Positions 34,700 to 45,400 of a stretch of DNA of 64,000 nucleotides are shown piece by piece (position 1 is the stretch's first letter; every line of letters begins with the position of its first letter). Source of the stretch: Aurelia coerulea (taxonomy: Eukaryota; Cnidaria; Scyphozoa; Semaeostomeae; Ulmaridae); assembly GCA_039566865.1 (NCBI GenBank), contig CM076956.1, positions 9,497,511 through 9,561,510 of the forward strand. The letters run 5' to 3'. A program made the translations under genes and the position numbers. Under the pieces are notes generated by a model. The model was not told the origin of the DNA. It made no database searches and worked only from the letters and a program-made list of their open reading frames with translations.

Positions 34700-35046
34700 G
34701 AGTGAGTAATTGTATTTAACGTGCCTAGCCTGCGAAAGTCTCGAGATGACTTGTTTCCAGCAGGGGACACGGGTTATACATAACCTTTCACTTTTTAGGC
34801 ACATACACTTGCTATTCTCGCAAGGTATGGGTTTCTGCGCTTGGCGCAGGGGGGCCCATCAGGGCGACCCCGGTCCTTCCTCTCGATGTGACCACACCTC
34901 GTGATTCCTTTTGCCTTTGCCTGGAATTACAGAGAGTTAGCAGCTCTCCTCACACTTTCGCAGCAAGTATGACCCTGGTGGGATTCGAACCCACGACCTT
35001 GCGGTTGTGAGTCCGGCACCTTAACCACTGGGCCAACCTCGCAGCT
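34700..35046 (-). repeat. tRNA-derived SINE-like sequence
   Basis: On the minus strand from about 35043: GGTTGGCCCAGTGGTTAAGG (A-box-like), then GACTCACAA in loop position and GGTTCGAATCC (perfect B box). The T arm pairs (GTGGG/CCCAC), but the anticodon stem pairs poorly and the acceptor ends do not match, so this is a tRNA-derived repeat head with a longer unrelated body, not a tRNA gene. Confidence 0.55.
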
Positions 35047-35803
35047 AAAAGTTCAGATTCTGGCAACTGTAATAGATTATTGTATTATGATGATGATGAT
35101 AGTGATAATTCTTGTCTTCAGATGTTTGCATCCTTGCACTTTTCAATTAATTTGCTTATGAACAAAACCGGCTCTTTCAGTAACAACGATACAATCCTTA
35201 CTTGAAGGGACACATGACTTGGAAATAAAAACAGAAGGGTATTACAATGAATTAGTAGCACAATGTCAAGGGTACTTTGCAAGGGTACTTTGAGATTAAT
35301 ATGAGGCAGGCCAACAACTGCCTGATGAAACCTTGAGTTTCAAGGCTTCAACTGTCTTCAACTGAAATCATAGGTTCATTGATATCTGTATACAGAGTGG
35401 CAGTTAAACATTGAGAAAGGACAGAAGATTGCTGGAAAATTGCGGATGAATTCTTACTACATACTACTACAGATCAAGCTTTAAAAAAAATCCCAAAGAA
35501 ATTGAAAAATCAAAGATGCTCTTATCAACTGCTGGAATGAAATCAGTACAAAATTTTTGAATTATTTCCATACAATGAAACCTGAGTACAAGAAAAGATT
35601 AAAAAATGACAGCATACACAGGATATCTAATTTAACCAGATAATTTCTCATCTTAGTGACAATATTTGTGCAATATTTCTAGCCATAATTGTCATTCAGA
35701 AGTTTTTTTAGGGCTGGTAGATACTTTTTTGTCACCTCACCAGAAGCCAGAGTCTCCATTTTGAATGAAATTTTTTGATGATAACATAGTGCTGTTTTTT
35801 GCT

Positions 35804-36664
35804 CTAATCTTTGATAGGCAAGTCAAATATGATTGGTTGATGAACTTGACGATACTGAATATTAACAGATGATGCATTGATATAATTTGTAACACCATCA
35901 GTTGTAATTCCATAACCTTCATGAATATGGCCGAATATATGATACTTTGGTTTTACTCGCTCTTGAATTGTTGATAGGAGCTCTGCACAACCAGCTCTCA
36001 TGCCATCTTGACATCTGTCTCCATGGCCAAGAGGTGGCCCATGGGTAATCAAGATATCAATTCCATCAGGAATTCTATTCCATTGTTCCAAACAATCATC
36101 TCCTCTCTTTAGATTAAAACCCCAACCACCAAACTCTGGCTGCCATGGTGTCCCATAAATCTGTATGCCTGAAACTTCAGTTCCCTCATCTTCAAGATAG
36201 GTGCATTTTTGCTTTAGAGAGTCTTTTATTGCCTGGAGGTCAAATGATTTGCCTGCATGAAACATACTTGCAATACCACGAGATGAATCATAGTTATCAA
36301 TATCAAACGTCAAATCATGATTACCAGCTATCACAATCATTTGCTTAAACTGGTTGCGAACACGGTCAAGGAAATTGATAAAATGTTGCACTTCATTTGG
36401 GCCTCCTGTTTGTGTGAAATCCCCTGCATGGAGAAGAATGTCACCATCAGGGAGTTCCATGTCATCAGTCTTGTTATGGGTGTCTGAAATGCAAACAAAA
36501 CGTAAATGGTTATCTGGCTTCCTCGACTTGTATTCCATCGGTTTCAGAACTCTGAAATTATATCTCCATTTCTTTGTTATTGAAATTTTATCATACAGTG
36601 TCAGTGGTTTGTTGGAAAGTTCGTTCACCTTTATCTCTGCTTGTTGAGAATGAGAGGCCATCAT
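35804..36664 (-). CDS. MPPED-type metallophosphoesterase, single exon
   Basis: 286 residues in one exon; human MPPED2 is 294. The calcineurin-like metal-binding motifs are all present: DTH 61-63, GD 81-82, GNHD 114-117, THGPPLGH 207-214 and GHIH 245-248. The end INASSVNIQYRQVHQP and PIIFDLP also matches MPPED1/2. The family hydrolyses small phosphodiesters in vitro; the biological substrate is unclear. Position 246 is His, the canonical metal ligand, where vertebrate MPPED2 has Gly and weak activity, so this protein keeps the full active-site set. The start is the first ATG of the frame. Any intron would have to be in the 5' UTR. I cannot choose between MPPED1 and MPPED2 by eye. Confidence 0.95.
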   Translation of the reverse strand: MMASHSQQAEIKVNELSNKPLTLYDKISITKKWRYNFRVLKPMEYKSRKPDNHLRFVCISDTHNKTDDMELPDGDILLHAGDFTQTGGPNEVQHFINFLDRVRNQFKQMIVIAGNHDLTFDIDNYDSSRGIASMFHAGKSFDLQAIKDSLKQKCTYLEDEGTEVSGIQIYGTPWQPEFGGWGFNLKRGDDCLEQWNRIPDGIDILITHGPPLGHGDRCQDGMRAGCAELLSTIQERVKPKYHIFGHIHEGYGITTDGVTNYINASSVNIQYRQVHQPIIFDLPIKD

Positions 36665-37495
36665 ATTCCGTTCCAGCAGGTTCTAGTAAAATGTTAGTGG
36701 GTTCTTCCTTTGATAACTGCACAGTCTCGTCTCCTTGTCTCCCTCACTTTAACGAAAAACTTACCACACCCAGGAATCTGTCAAAATAACAGTTTGTTCT
36801 GCTTCACATGACGACCAAAAGGTTGGGTAACCTCCAAAATAGTTTTGTTTTACACACATATTTGATCTGCCTCGTTTAGAAGAAATGACGTAACTTGAAA
36901 ATAATAAAATGTTCCTGCGCAGAGGCTGGAATAGAATTTTGATAAACCTTACTGTCACAACATGGGTGGTTGGTTGTGCTTGATTGCCACAGCTTTGTTC
37001 TTTTGCGACTGCTACTGTGTTCCGCCGCAACAGCATATATGCTGAAACGTAACTGCGGTGTCAAAAACCCATGGTTACAAAACTTTGTGTAGCCTGTGCT
37101 TTGTGCAGCCTGTCCAAACCCCTTTCTCTTCAAAGGGGTCTGTAACAGTATTTGTACGTCTTTCCTATCCCCGGCCCTAGCTGCTACTTTGCCCCACTGG
37201 TAAATTTCCTTAAAATATGCTTTGAAACACAGCGATGGTATTGATCTATCGCCTTCCTCTCAAAAATCTGAACGAAAGAGAAAGACAAGGTCGAGAAAAT
37301 CACAATATGTAAGCATGGAAAAATATTGAATCAATAAAGTGATCTATATTCATACAATTTGCTTACATAGTATTGGACATAATCGATTAAGACAATGCAA
37401 ATTACAGCTACGTCAAGCTAATTTTAGGTATCAGAGTTTCATGTTTGAGATCAAGAAGAAAAGTCATGAAAATCAACTCTCTACACTATAGAAAA

Positions 37496-37645
37496 TTGCA
37501 TTAAAGATTGCGACGAGGAAGTTCCTTGCAAAATGCTCAGTTTATCGATGGAATTCCTACAGAGGTAAAGCATCGTTTAAGATTCTTAAATGGAACGAAA
37601 CGCATCTCGTACAAAGTTCCACGTCGCCATCTTTAGCGTTATCGT
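37496..37645. mobile_element. short inverted-repeat element, family F copy 3
   Basis: ATTAAAGATTGCGACGAGGA with AGTTCC is mirrored by GTTCCACGTCGCCATCTTTA with GCGTTAT. Same ends as copies 1 and 2. Confidence 0.6.
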
Positions 37646-38093
37646 CAAGTAGACTAAAGGAGACCTTACTTTTGAAAATTGTAGATTGCTTCGTCGTTAT
37701 CAAAAAGTATCATTTTCGATGGCAAGACACCAAAATTCTCTTGTAGTTTGGAGTCAACTTTCCCCCGTCAGCATCATAGCTGCCAGGTCAGGTACAGACA
37801 GGGGTGGGGATATATTTTGCGGCTCAGCATTACTACAGGATCAAATCCTTCCCCTGAAATTGGTGTTTCTGTAGCATCTTAATGTTTGAAAAATTGTTCA
37901 AGAGAGTTTATTTATCAATTTGTAACCAATTAGTTACCAATTTGTAAAAGTTGAATTGCATCTTACCTGGACTTCAACTTGATTGTTGAGATTTTCTCAT
38001 AACTTTAGGTGTATCATTTCCTTCGTAAATCAGGATTTAAGCAAAAAACCTATTTCTCAATGTGTCTCAAAACAGTCAAAAAGGGGCGTTCAT

Positions 38094-38164
38094 TAGCCTG
38101 CGTGCAGACTCAAACCTCCACGAAGTTTCCTCCTTCGTGGAAGTTTGAGTCTGCACGCAGGCTA
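38094..38164. repeat. 71-base near-perfect hairpin
   Basis: TAGCCTGCGTGCAGACTCAA then ACCTCCACGAAG is mirrored by the same sequence with one mismatch around a loop of about 3 to 5 bases. Too compact for a foldback element with an interior. Confidence 0.85.
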
Positions 38165-38832
38165 GCTGTTCATTATTATCACATAAATTGCTACCTCTTA
38201 ATGCTCAGCATTGACGAGAGAGTATAATTACGTTGCAACAGTTTCTGTACCATGAGAAAGCATTGAGTGACCCAAGAAAAACATCATTTTAGCATTTTAA
38301 TGTTTAAAAAGTGGATTTAATTGAGTTATTCACTTATAGTTTCTGCCAAAACCCATGTTAGCTAGTTCTCACGAATTTTTCATTTGAGATTAAGACTCAT
38401 TTATAAATCATGAGTAAATTCTCCAAATTAAGTTATACGGGAGTTATACTCAAACTTTTGAATTGGTTTTACAGTTTTTAAACAGTGGATAGATTTTTCT
38501 AACTCACTGAAACACAACAGAATTTTTAGTCTTGAAATTGTGAGCAATACCTGCACACAGAAATAACATGTTTCTCCCTTATTGCTGCATCAAGCGTCAC
38601 ACAAAAATGAGCAAGCGTTATCGAAAATGGTGTGCGTTTATCCTTCCTATTAGTGAGTTGCGGCTCATGATTTCAGAGAAGACACTTAACGTTTTTCGTT
38701 TATATGCAACGCAATAAAGTAATACGATACCGCTAAAACCTTCAACCCCAGTTTCAATCAAGCCAGTTTCCAGTTTCAGTCATAGTTTCAATCAACAAGA
38801 AGGCAACGCATTTATCATTTTCGACTAAACAG

Positions 38833-39196
38833 CTACCGTAAGTCCTCGAATAAGCCTCCAGGGGTTTATTTCGCAAACAATTTTTTTGGGTGGGGCCTTA
38901 TACAACGGGGGGGGGGGGCTTATGTAGCAGCAGCCAAAAGCATTACTAGGACTAATGTTTTTCCTTTACTTGAGTTACTTGAGTCTGGTCAGTATGCCTC
39001 TAACAGTATACATTGGGATATATTGTTTTCGAGGCAATATCTAAGCCCTAGTATGTTGAAAAGAGATGAAGAAAGTCTATCAAAAAAGACAATCAAAAGT
39101 ATTCACTAAAATAGCAATCGATTAACCCCACCATGGGGCATATTCGGGGGGGGGGGACTTGCTCGAAGGTGGTGGCTTATTCAAGGACTTACGGTA
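38833..39196. mobile_element. foldback element with G-run interior
   Basis: TACCGTAAGTCCTCGAATAA with GCC is mirrored by GGCTTATTCAAGGACTTACG with GTA. Runs of ten or more G lie near both arms. Confidence 0.6.
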
Positions 39197-39323
39197 CAGT
39201 ATTCCCCTTAATTTACCACTGTGACTATGCTTTCTTAAATTAGAAATAAAATCTAGCAAATTTTAAATTTCTACATCCCACGAATTTTATGATTAATCAA
39301 TAATCAGAGATCAAAACAATTTA

Positions 39324-39425
39324 TCAGTAAAGCGATTTTGACCCTGTAGCTTCAAATAAAGCCCAAGCTTCATTCAATTCAATGAAAATTGCTTTGGCCA
39401 GTTCTTCATGTGGCGTTCCTGTGTG
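39324..39425 (-). CDS. GAK/auxilin terminal exon
   Basis: Encodes HTGTPHEELAKAIFIELNEA then WALFEATGSKSLY and TGA at 39324-39326; human ends MIFMELNDAWSEFENQG and four or five more residues. Confidence 0.96.
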   Translation of the reverse strand, partial: HTGTPHEELAKAIFIELNEAWALFEATGSKSLY

Positions 39426-42400
39426 CTGCAGGAGGAACAAAGAACTAGATTTACCACAGTCGTCGTAGTATCAAACCTTGGCTAGAACTGATACACATCA
39501 ATATATTGTTGGGGAGACGAACTCTAAAAGCGATTGTTTGAAAACAAAAGAATCTGGGCCTATCACCAACGACCAAAAAAGTTGTCGATACTGAGCATGG
39601 CAAGTAGGCATAATTATTAGCCAATCAGCGATTGATATTGGTGCTCCTGTGCAAGGTTCTGTGCAGCGGCAACACAAATTTCCATGAAAACCCTTCCACA
39701 ACTTACTTTTATGGAAGATGTTTTCTGTTCCGATCCGACTGTTGTTTTGTTTGGCATTTGCCACTTGTTTGCGTCCATATAAGAAGATGATCCCTTAAAG
39801 CTGCCTTTGAAGGATATCTTTTCTTTCCTTGGGGATCTTCTTCGGCTCTGCTTACAAAGATTTTGTAAACTTTACAGTAAAATTGTGTAAACATTCATTG
39901 GCCTCTCGCTGTAGCCTTGTGCGAGTGTGACAACCGACAATACAACAACAAAAACATGGCCGCCAACTAAATTCCTACGGCGGCTGCCCAGTATCGATAA
40001 CTTTTGCCGAACCAGGCCACTTGCTAAACACGGTCAAGATTCTGGTCGACAGATCTCCCTAACATTATAACTTCGATTCATGATGGTAACTGTACGATTA
40101 GCGAACTACATAGATGGCCTAGGCTATAAGTTCAAAAAGACCGATGTTAAAACACTTCAAAATTTAGGTCCTCCGCCCTCAAAACGCAGAAACTAACTAT
40201 TAGTGCTGTCAACTTTTGAGAATAGCAGAGGGGATTTTGTCACTTGGGAATTCTTGTAACTTTTTTCAAATTTTAGAGACAAATCTTATGCCATCTGAAA
40301 GCCTATGTCAGCCTGATTTCTTATATGCAATCAAATTTCTCGTGAATTGTATAATTTTGAAAATATTTGGAAATAACGCTTTACGTCTTTCCGTCTGTCT
40401 GTTATTGTCAATTTGATACTGTTTGCATTTCTTCCATACTTTATATCTGGATTACTTTCAAAAGTATAGCATTCTCTATGATTCGGCCAGATCTGAGGTT
40501 CTGGTGCATAAATCATTTCCACGAACAGAAAAATTTCAAAGTTTTGAAATAATAAAGATACCGAAAGAAAAAAATGCCAATGGAACATTACATCGACTTT
40601 ACGCTCAAACGAGTCATCTGAAATAAAAATTGAAGTTAACATCTATTTCTTAAGAAGTTCATGTGCGCCGATGCTTTACATCAGACATGAAAGTTTCATA
40701 ATGATGAAACAACAAAAGAAGAACAAACCTTGTCAGGATGGACAGATAGACAAGCCCTCTTCCACCATTTCCTCACCTGTAAATAAATATAAAATAATGC
40801 ATACTAACAAATCATCAGTGCTTATTGATCATACACCCTTGTCAATGATTTAAAATTATTAAAGGATTTTAAACGGTATGGAATTACGCATTTAAAAACC
40901 ATATTCTGAGCTATACTATTTAAGCAGCATCGTTTATCTTGCCTAAGAGCCATTATTGTAAGATCTCTCATTTTCCTGCAAGTCTACAAATTAGTTTGCG
41001 TTTCTTTCTGACACTTAAGACCAAACTAGAAGCTTAATATACAAGACATTACCCTCGTAATCATGACAGAAGCGCCGGGAGGGGGGGCAAGGGGGGGGGG
41101 GGCGGTCACCCCCAATATTCTCCAAGACCACTTTTCTAATTCGTCTAATCCCGGTGTAAAATCATTGAGGAGGGGGGGGGGGGGGGGAGGGCGATGATCT
41201 TGGCAATTATAATGTGAGTATCGGTTTGTACAATCTTGCTGTCTTATTGCATTTTCCAACGATCTGTAGGGCACTAACTCGGAATTTTTTCTGGTCGCAA
41301 AGGCCCTACACCCCCGTTCTATGTTCCCTCCGACCTTGCATATCTCAACAACATAGCTTGTGGAAGATCTAAGTCAAAATCTTTTCACAAACCAAATGAG
41401 GAGAAGGAAGTTGTGTATAGGATGGGTAGTAGGGTAAGATTCTTTCGGAGAAATGATGGAAAGTGACTGGAAGAGTCGTTCTAAGCCAATGAATGTATAG
41501 GTTGGATTTTTGAAAAATTTCCGAGACAAACTATCACAGAATTGTCAAGATTTCAATCTTGAGGCCAGGCAAATTGGATTGTGAGAACCGTTCTGGGACA
41601 ATGTTTGCGCAAAAATTTTCTTGTGGTGGTGATTCATAAAAATACTGTTACCTAATTATGAAAGTTTCAATTGGGCACTGGTAAAGATGGGATGCATTCT
41701 AAACCAAAGAATATCATATTTTTACAAAAATAGTTTCCTGGGGATGCTAATTCAAACAACTGTTGCAAAATGGGAACTCATTAAAGAATCGGGCTAGATC
41801 CGCCCCTGATTGTATACTGAACTTTGAAGCTTCTGCTGATCCCGATGCCCCCTTTTTCACAAACCATATACTTCAGATTTCTGAATCTGAGAGAACTTGA
41901 CAGCCCCTCGATAATTCCATCACGGAGTGGCGAATTAGATTGGTTGCGGAAATTTTTGGAAATCCGAACTTCGTCGTTCGGTTGCCGGTACGACGTCATT
42001 TCCTAATTGTGGTACCCTACTTGTGTTATTTCAACAGATTCAACAACCTATAAAAGGGGCGTTGGTCGTATTTACAGCCAAAGTAGAGGGCGTGGTCCGA
42101 GAAAATTTTTGATAAGGCAGAATTTTGTTTCGCCCCCCCCCCCTATAAAAAATCCTGGCGGCGCCACTGAATCATGACTGTTTTTGCACCATGCTTCAAA
42201 ACCAGGAAGCCACAAAAGAGCCAAATGTACTAATTTTCAAACCAATCACAAGATCAGCTATGCCTGGCAAAAAAATTTAGTCATTGACGTCTTGCCAAAA
42301 AAGAAATTTAAAAATCGGCCTTATAATGAAATTTTGGTGATTTTTCAAACAGTTTTTGGGACACCCGGCATAAAGCCCAGGGGAATTTTCCGAGCGGGCG

Positions 42401-45400
42401 GAATTTTACACGATAAAAAGTCATTCAACCCTAAATTTCTATTCATTTACAAAACGAAATTGTCTCTTGTGAACAAAAGAATTTCCGCCCGCTCGGAAAA
42501 TTGCACTGACCGGAAACTGGCTTTAACAATGAAATCGACATACTCTGAATTCGAGAAAAATCGTGCGAATCCTTACAACTTCGAGGGAAGTCTACGAAGG
42601 CAAACTGTGTTCAGTTGAGAATGAAGTGTACTGCGTAGGTTGCTGCTTGACTAAACAAGGGCAGATTTTGTAATACAATAGCAACAGTTGCGTTTGATCG
42701 ACACCTCAATTCAAAGCGATTAGCGGATGCAGACAAAGGAAATTCTCTCAGCCAGTAATTCAAAACAAACAAAGCCGCAAAAGTTTCCCCGAAGCTAGTA
42801 GGGCCAACTCTCGCCTTGTGCAAGCGAAAGATGGTTTTTAAGAGATGCTATGTGCTTATAGCGAAAGAAGAAGGGTAAATCTAAAGTTCTGTCGCGTAGA
42901 TTATGTCTATTTGATTCAGGAGCCGAGCAGAAGGCATTGTAATTCTCGCGTCTTTAGGGCTTAAAATGAAACGATTACAAAACAGCTCCTAAATCAAATA
43001 AACATAATCTAAGCAACAGAGCTTTCGATTTACCCTTCTTCTTTCGCTATAAGCACATAACTTCTCTTAAAAACCATCTTTCGCTTGCACAAGGCGAGAG
43101 TTTGCCCTACTGGTTTCGGGGCAACTTTTTGGCGTCTTTGTTTGTTGTTAATTACTGGTTGAGAGAATTTCCTCTGTTTGCAATTGCTAATCGCTTTGAA
43201 TTGTAGTGTCAATCAAACGCAACTGTTGCTATTGTATTACAAAATCTGCCCTTGTTGCTTTATTACTCACCTGGTTCGGTTGAATAAGTTCATGCATTCC
43301 AATTGGTTTCCATCTGTCTTCTCCTTCCCATAATACAGTGTCTAATGAACATATCAGGGCCCGAATATTTCTTTCCTTACCATCAGACCAATCACGAATC
43401 TGAAAAAGAAGAGATGGTTCACACTTAGTGATATCTTGCAGACTAAACCGTCGAAGCTCTGGAAGCTCTTCATAAGAGCTCTTGAAGATATAACTTTGAT
43501 GACATGAATTAGCTTATTACACTAAAATAAACCGCATACCCAATTAAGAACGCCAAAATTAAGCTGCGTATCAATTAAGCCTGAATGCTCTCAAGTTGTG
43601 AAAATTGTGTACAAATTAAGCCGCACCTATGTGAAAGATATTTGAAAAGCATGAAAGGGTAAATTCAATTTTCTAATAAAATATTTTTTACTCATGAAAG
43701 TATCAAGGAATCGTAGTTATATCAAATCATTACGTAGTTCTATCAGGTTCTATGTTTTATTTGCATGTTTCCTTTCTCTTTGTTTCAGTGTCAATTAACC
43801 GCATTATTGTAAGCCGCTGTAAAAAATAAGCCGCATTTAAAGGCAATCTGTCCCCTTCGATGAATGAAAATAAAATAGATAAAGATCTCTATTGTATATT
43901 CCAGAAGTTGGTGTTAATTCGCTTTATCCAAAGAAATCAGGGTCATAGAGACTCAGTGATCCATGAATTTAGCTGCAGCGTAAATAAGGTAAATAAAGCA
44001 GTAACCAAAGTGAGAACAATAGGGGACAGATTGCTTTTAAGTAAGACTATTTATTTGTTGTGCGGCTTTTGTTTTAGTGTAACAAGGTAGTGAAGACATG
44101 GTCGCTGTTTAGACCAACTACCCAATGAACTTTTGAATTAACAATCTCAAGGAATATCCTACACTGGGCGTGGTTAATGCAGCATAGGTTTCAAATCTTT
44201 AAATCAGCGTAAAAAGTGGATGTAAAATTCTATGACCTATTTCTTCCAACTGAATTAAAACTTTAGCTACCTATCTATACTTCTACCGTTGGACTTCTTG
44301 AAAATGTTGAATATATTTAGAAATTACGATGGTTTTAAGTTTGTTGGAAAATTCTTCTTGAATTCTCAAAAACAAAGAAACACACTCAAATTCTGAAAAT
44401 ATTGAAGATTTCACAAAAGTCCAACGGCAGAATCATAGCAAAATAGCAAAAGTTTCTTTGAAGACATTCAGTTCAAAGATATGCTGGGTGTCCCAAAAAA
44501 AACGCAACGGATTTGATCAGGACTAGCGACAAGAATTTTGGTCCAATCAATCCATAGTAATTTTTTATATAATCCTCGATAGCTAACTTGAAGATAGATA
44601 CCTATTTGATGATACTGGGGCATGGAAAGCTGGAATATTAATTTTGAAAGTTCAAATTTGCCTGAACCCTCAAACCAGAGCTTGTGGCTTCTAGCCTAAA
44701 CAGCAAACGCGCTATTTTGGGGAATCTCCTGAATTACCCTGAAATGGGAGAATAAGGCCTCATCCTGAGGAAAATATTTGAATAGAAATTCAATCAAATT
44801 CATCAATTTTTTCCGGAAAAGACATCTTTTTATGCTTCGAAAGTTTCGAAAAGTTGGCATTGCATCCGTCTCATAAAAGAAAGAAATCCGCGAAGTAGTT
44901 TGTTTTGGTGTGAAAAATTAATTAATTCCTGCAATCTTCATGACTTTAATGAAATGCATTTTGTATAATCTTTCTTCGAACTATTACGAAAGAACAAATC
45001 AAATATACCCAAGGGAAAATTATCCATGGATAAAATCCTTGAAAATGCTCATTCGTGCTTGGCTCTATGATTGAAGAAATATATTCCTTTGTGAATTTTC
45101 CCTTCAGTATTGCTATGTTTATCAATTTTTAGCTTTCAAATTTCAATTGAAATAAGTGCCCAAACATGTGTGCCTTAGCATGCTCACACTACTACACTTT
45201 GTATATGACTGAGGAGATTCCTCAAGCATGTTTTCAGGTAGGCCAAAACCCGAAACCTCTGGTTTGGAGATGGAAGCAAATTTGCACTCTCAAGATTAAT
45301 ATTCCAACTCTCCATGCACCAATATCAACAAACAAGGTATGTATCTTCAAGTTAGCTATCGAGCAAAATATAAAAAATTATTTTGGATTTATTGGACCTA

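Larger units (their letters stand above)
33923..35803. other. spacer between MPPED-type gene and SERBP1
   Basis: Upstream side of SERBP1 and downstream side of the phosphoesterase gene. Besides the inverted-repeat element at 34218 and the SINE-like sequence at 34700-35046, I see no gene; no convincing promoter motif was identified. Confidence 0.5.
36665..39323. other. spacer between GAK/auxilin 3' end and MPPED-type gene
   Basis: Contains the family F element at 37496, a 71-base hairpin at 38094 and the G-rich foldback element at 38833. No further gene is visible. No clear polyadenylation signal for the GAK gene stands out. Confidence 0.5.

Noticed and set aside
34968..35043. Functional tRNA gene on the minus strand
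   Set aside because: A and B boxes are good, but the anticodon stem and acceptor stem do not pair properly; treated as a tRNA-derived repeat.
42184..42618. 144-codon plus-strand frame
   Set aside because: Begins in the older repeat flank of the hAT-like insertion and runs into sequence next to family B; no protein signature.
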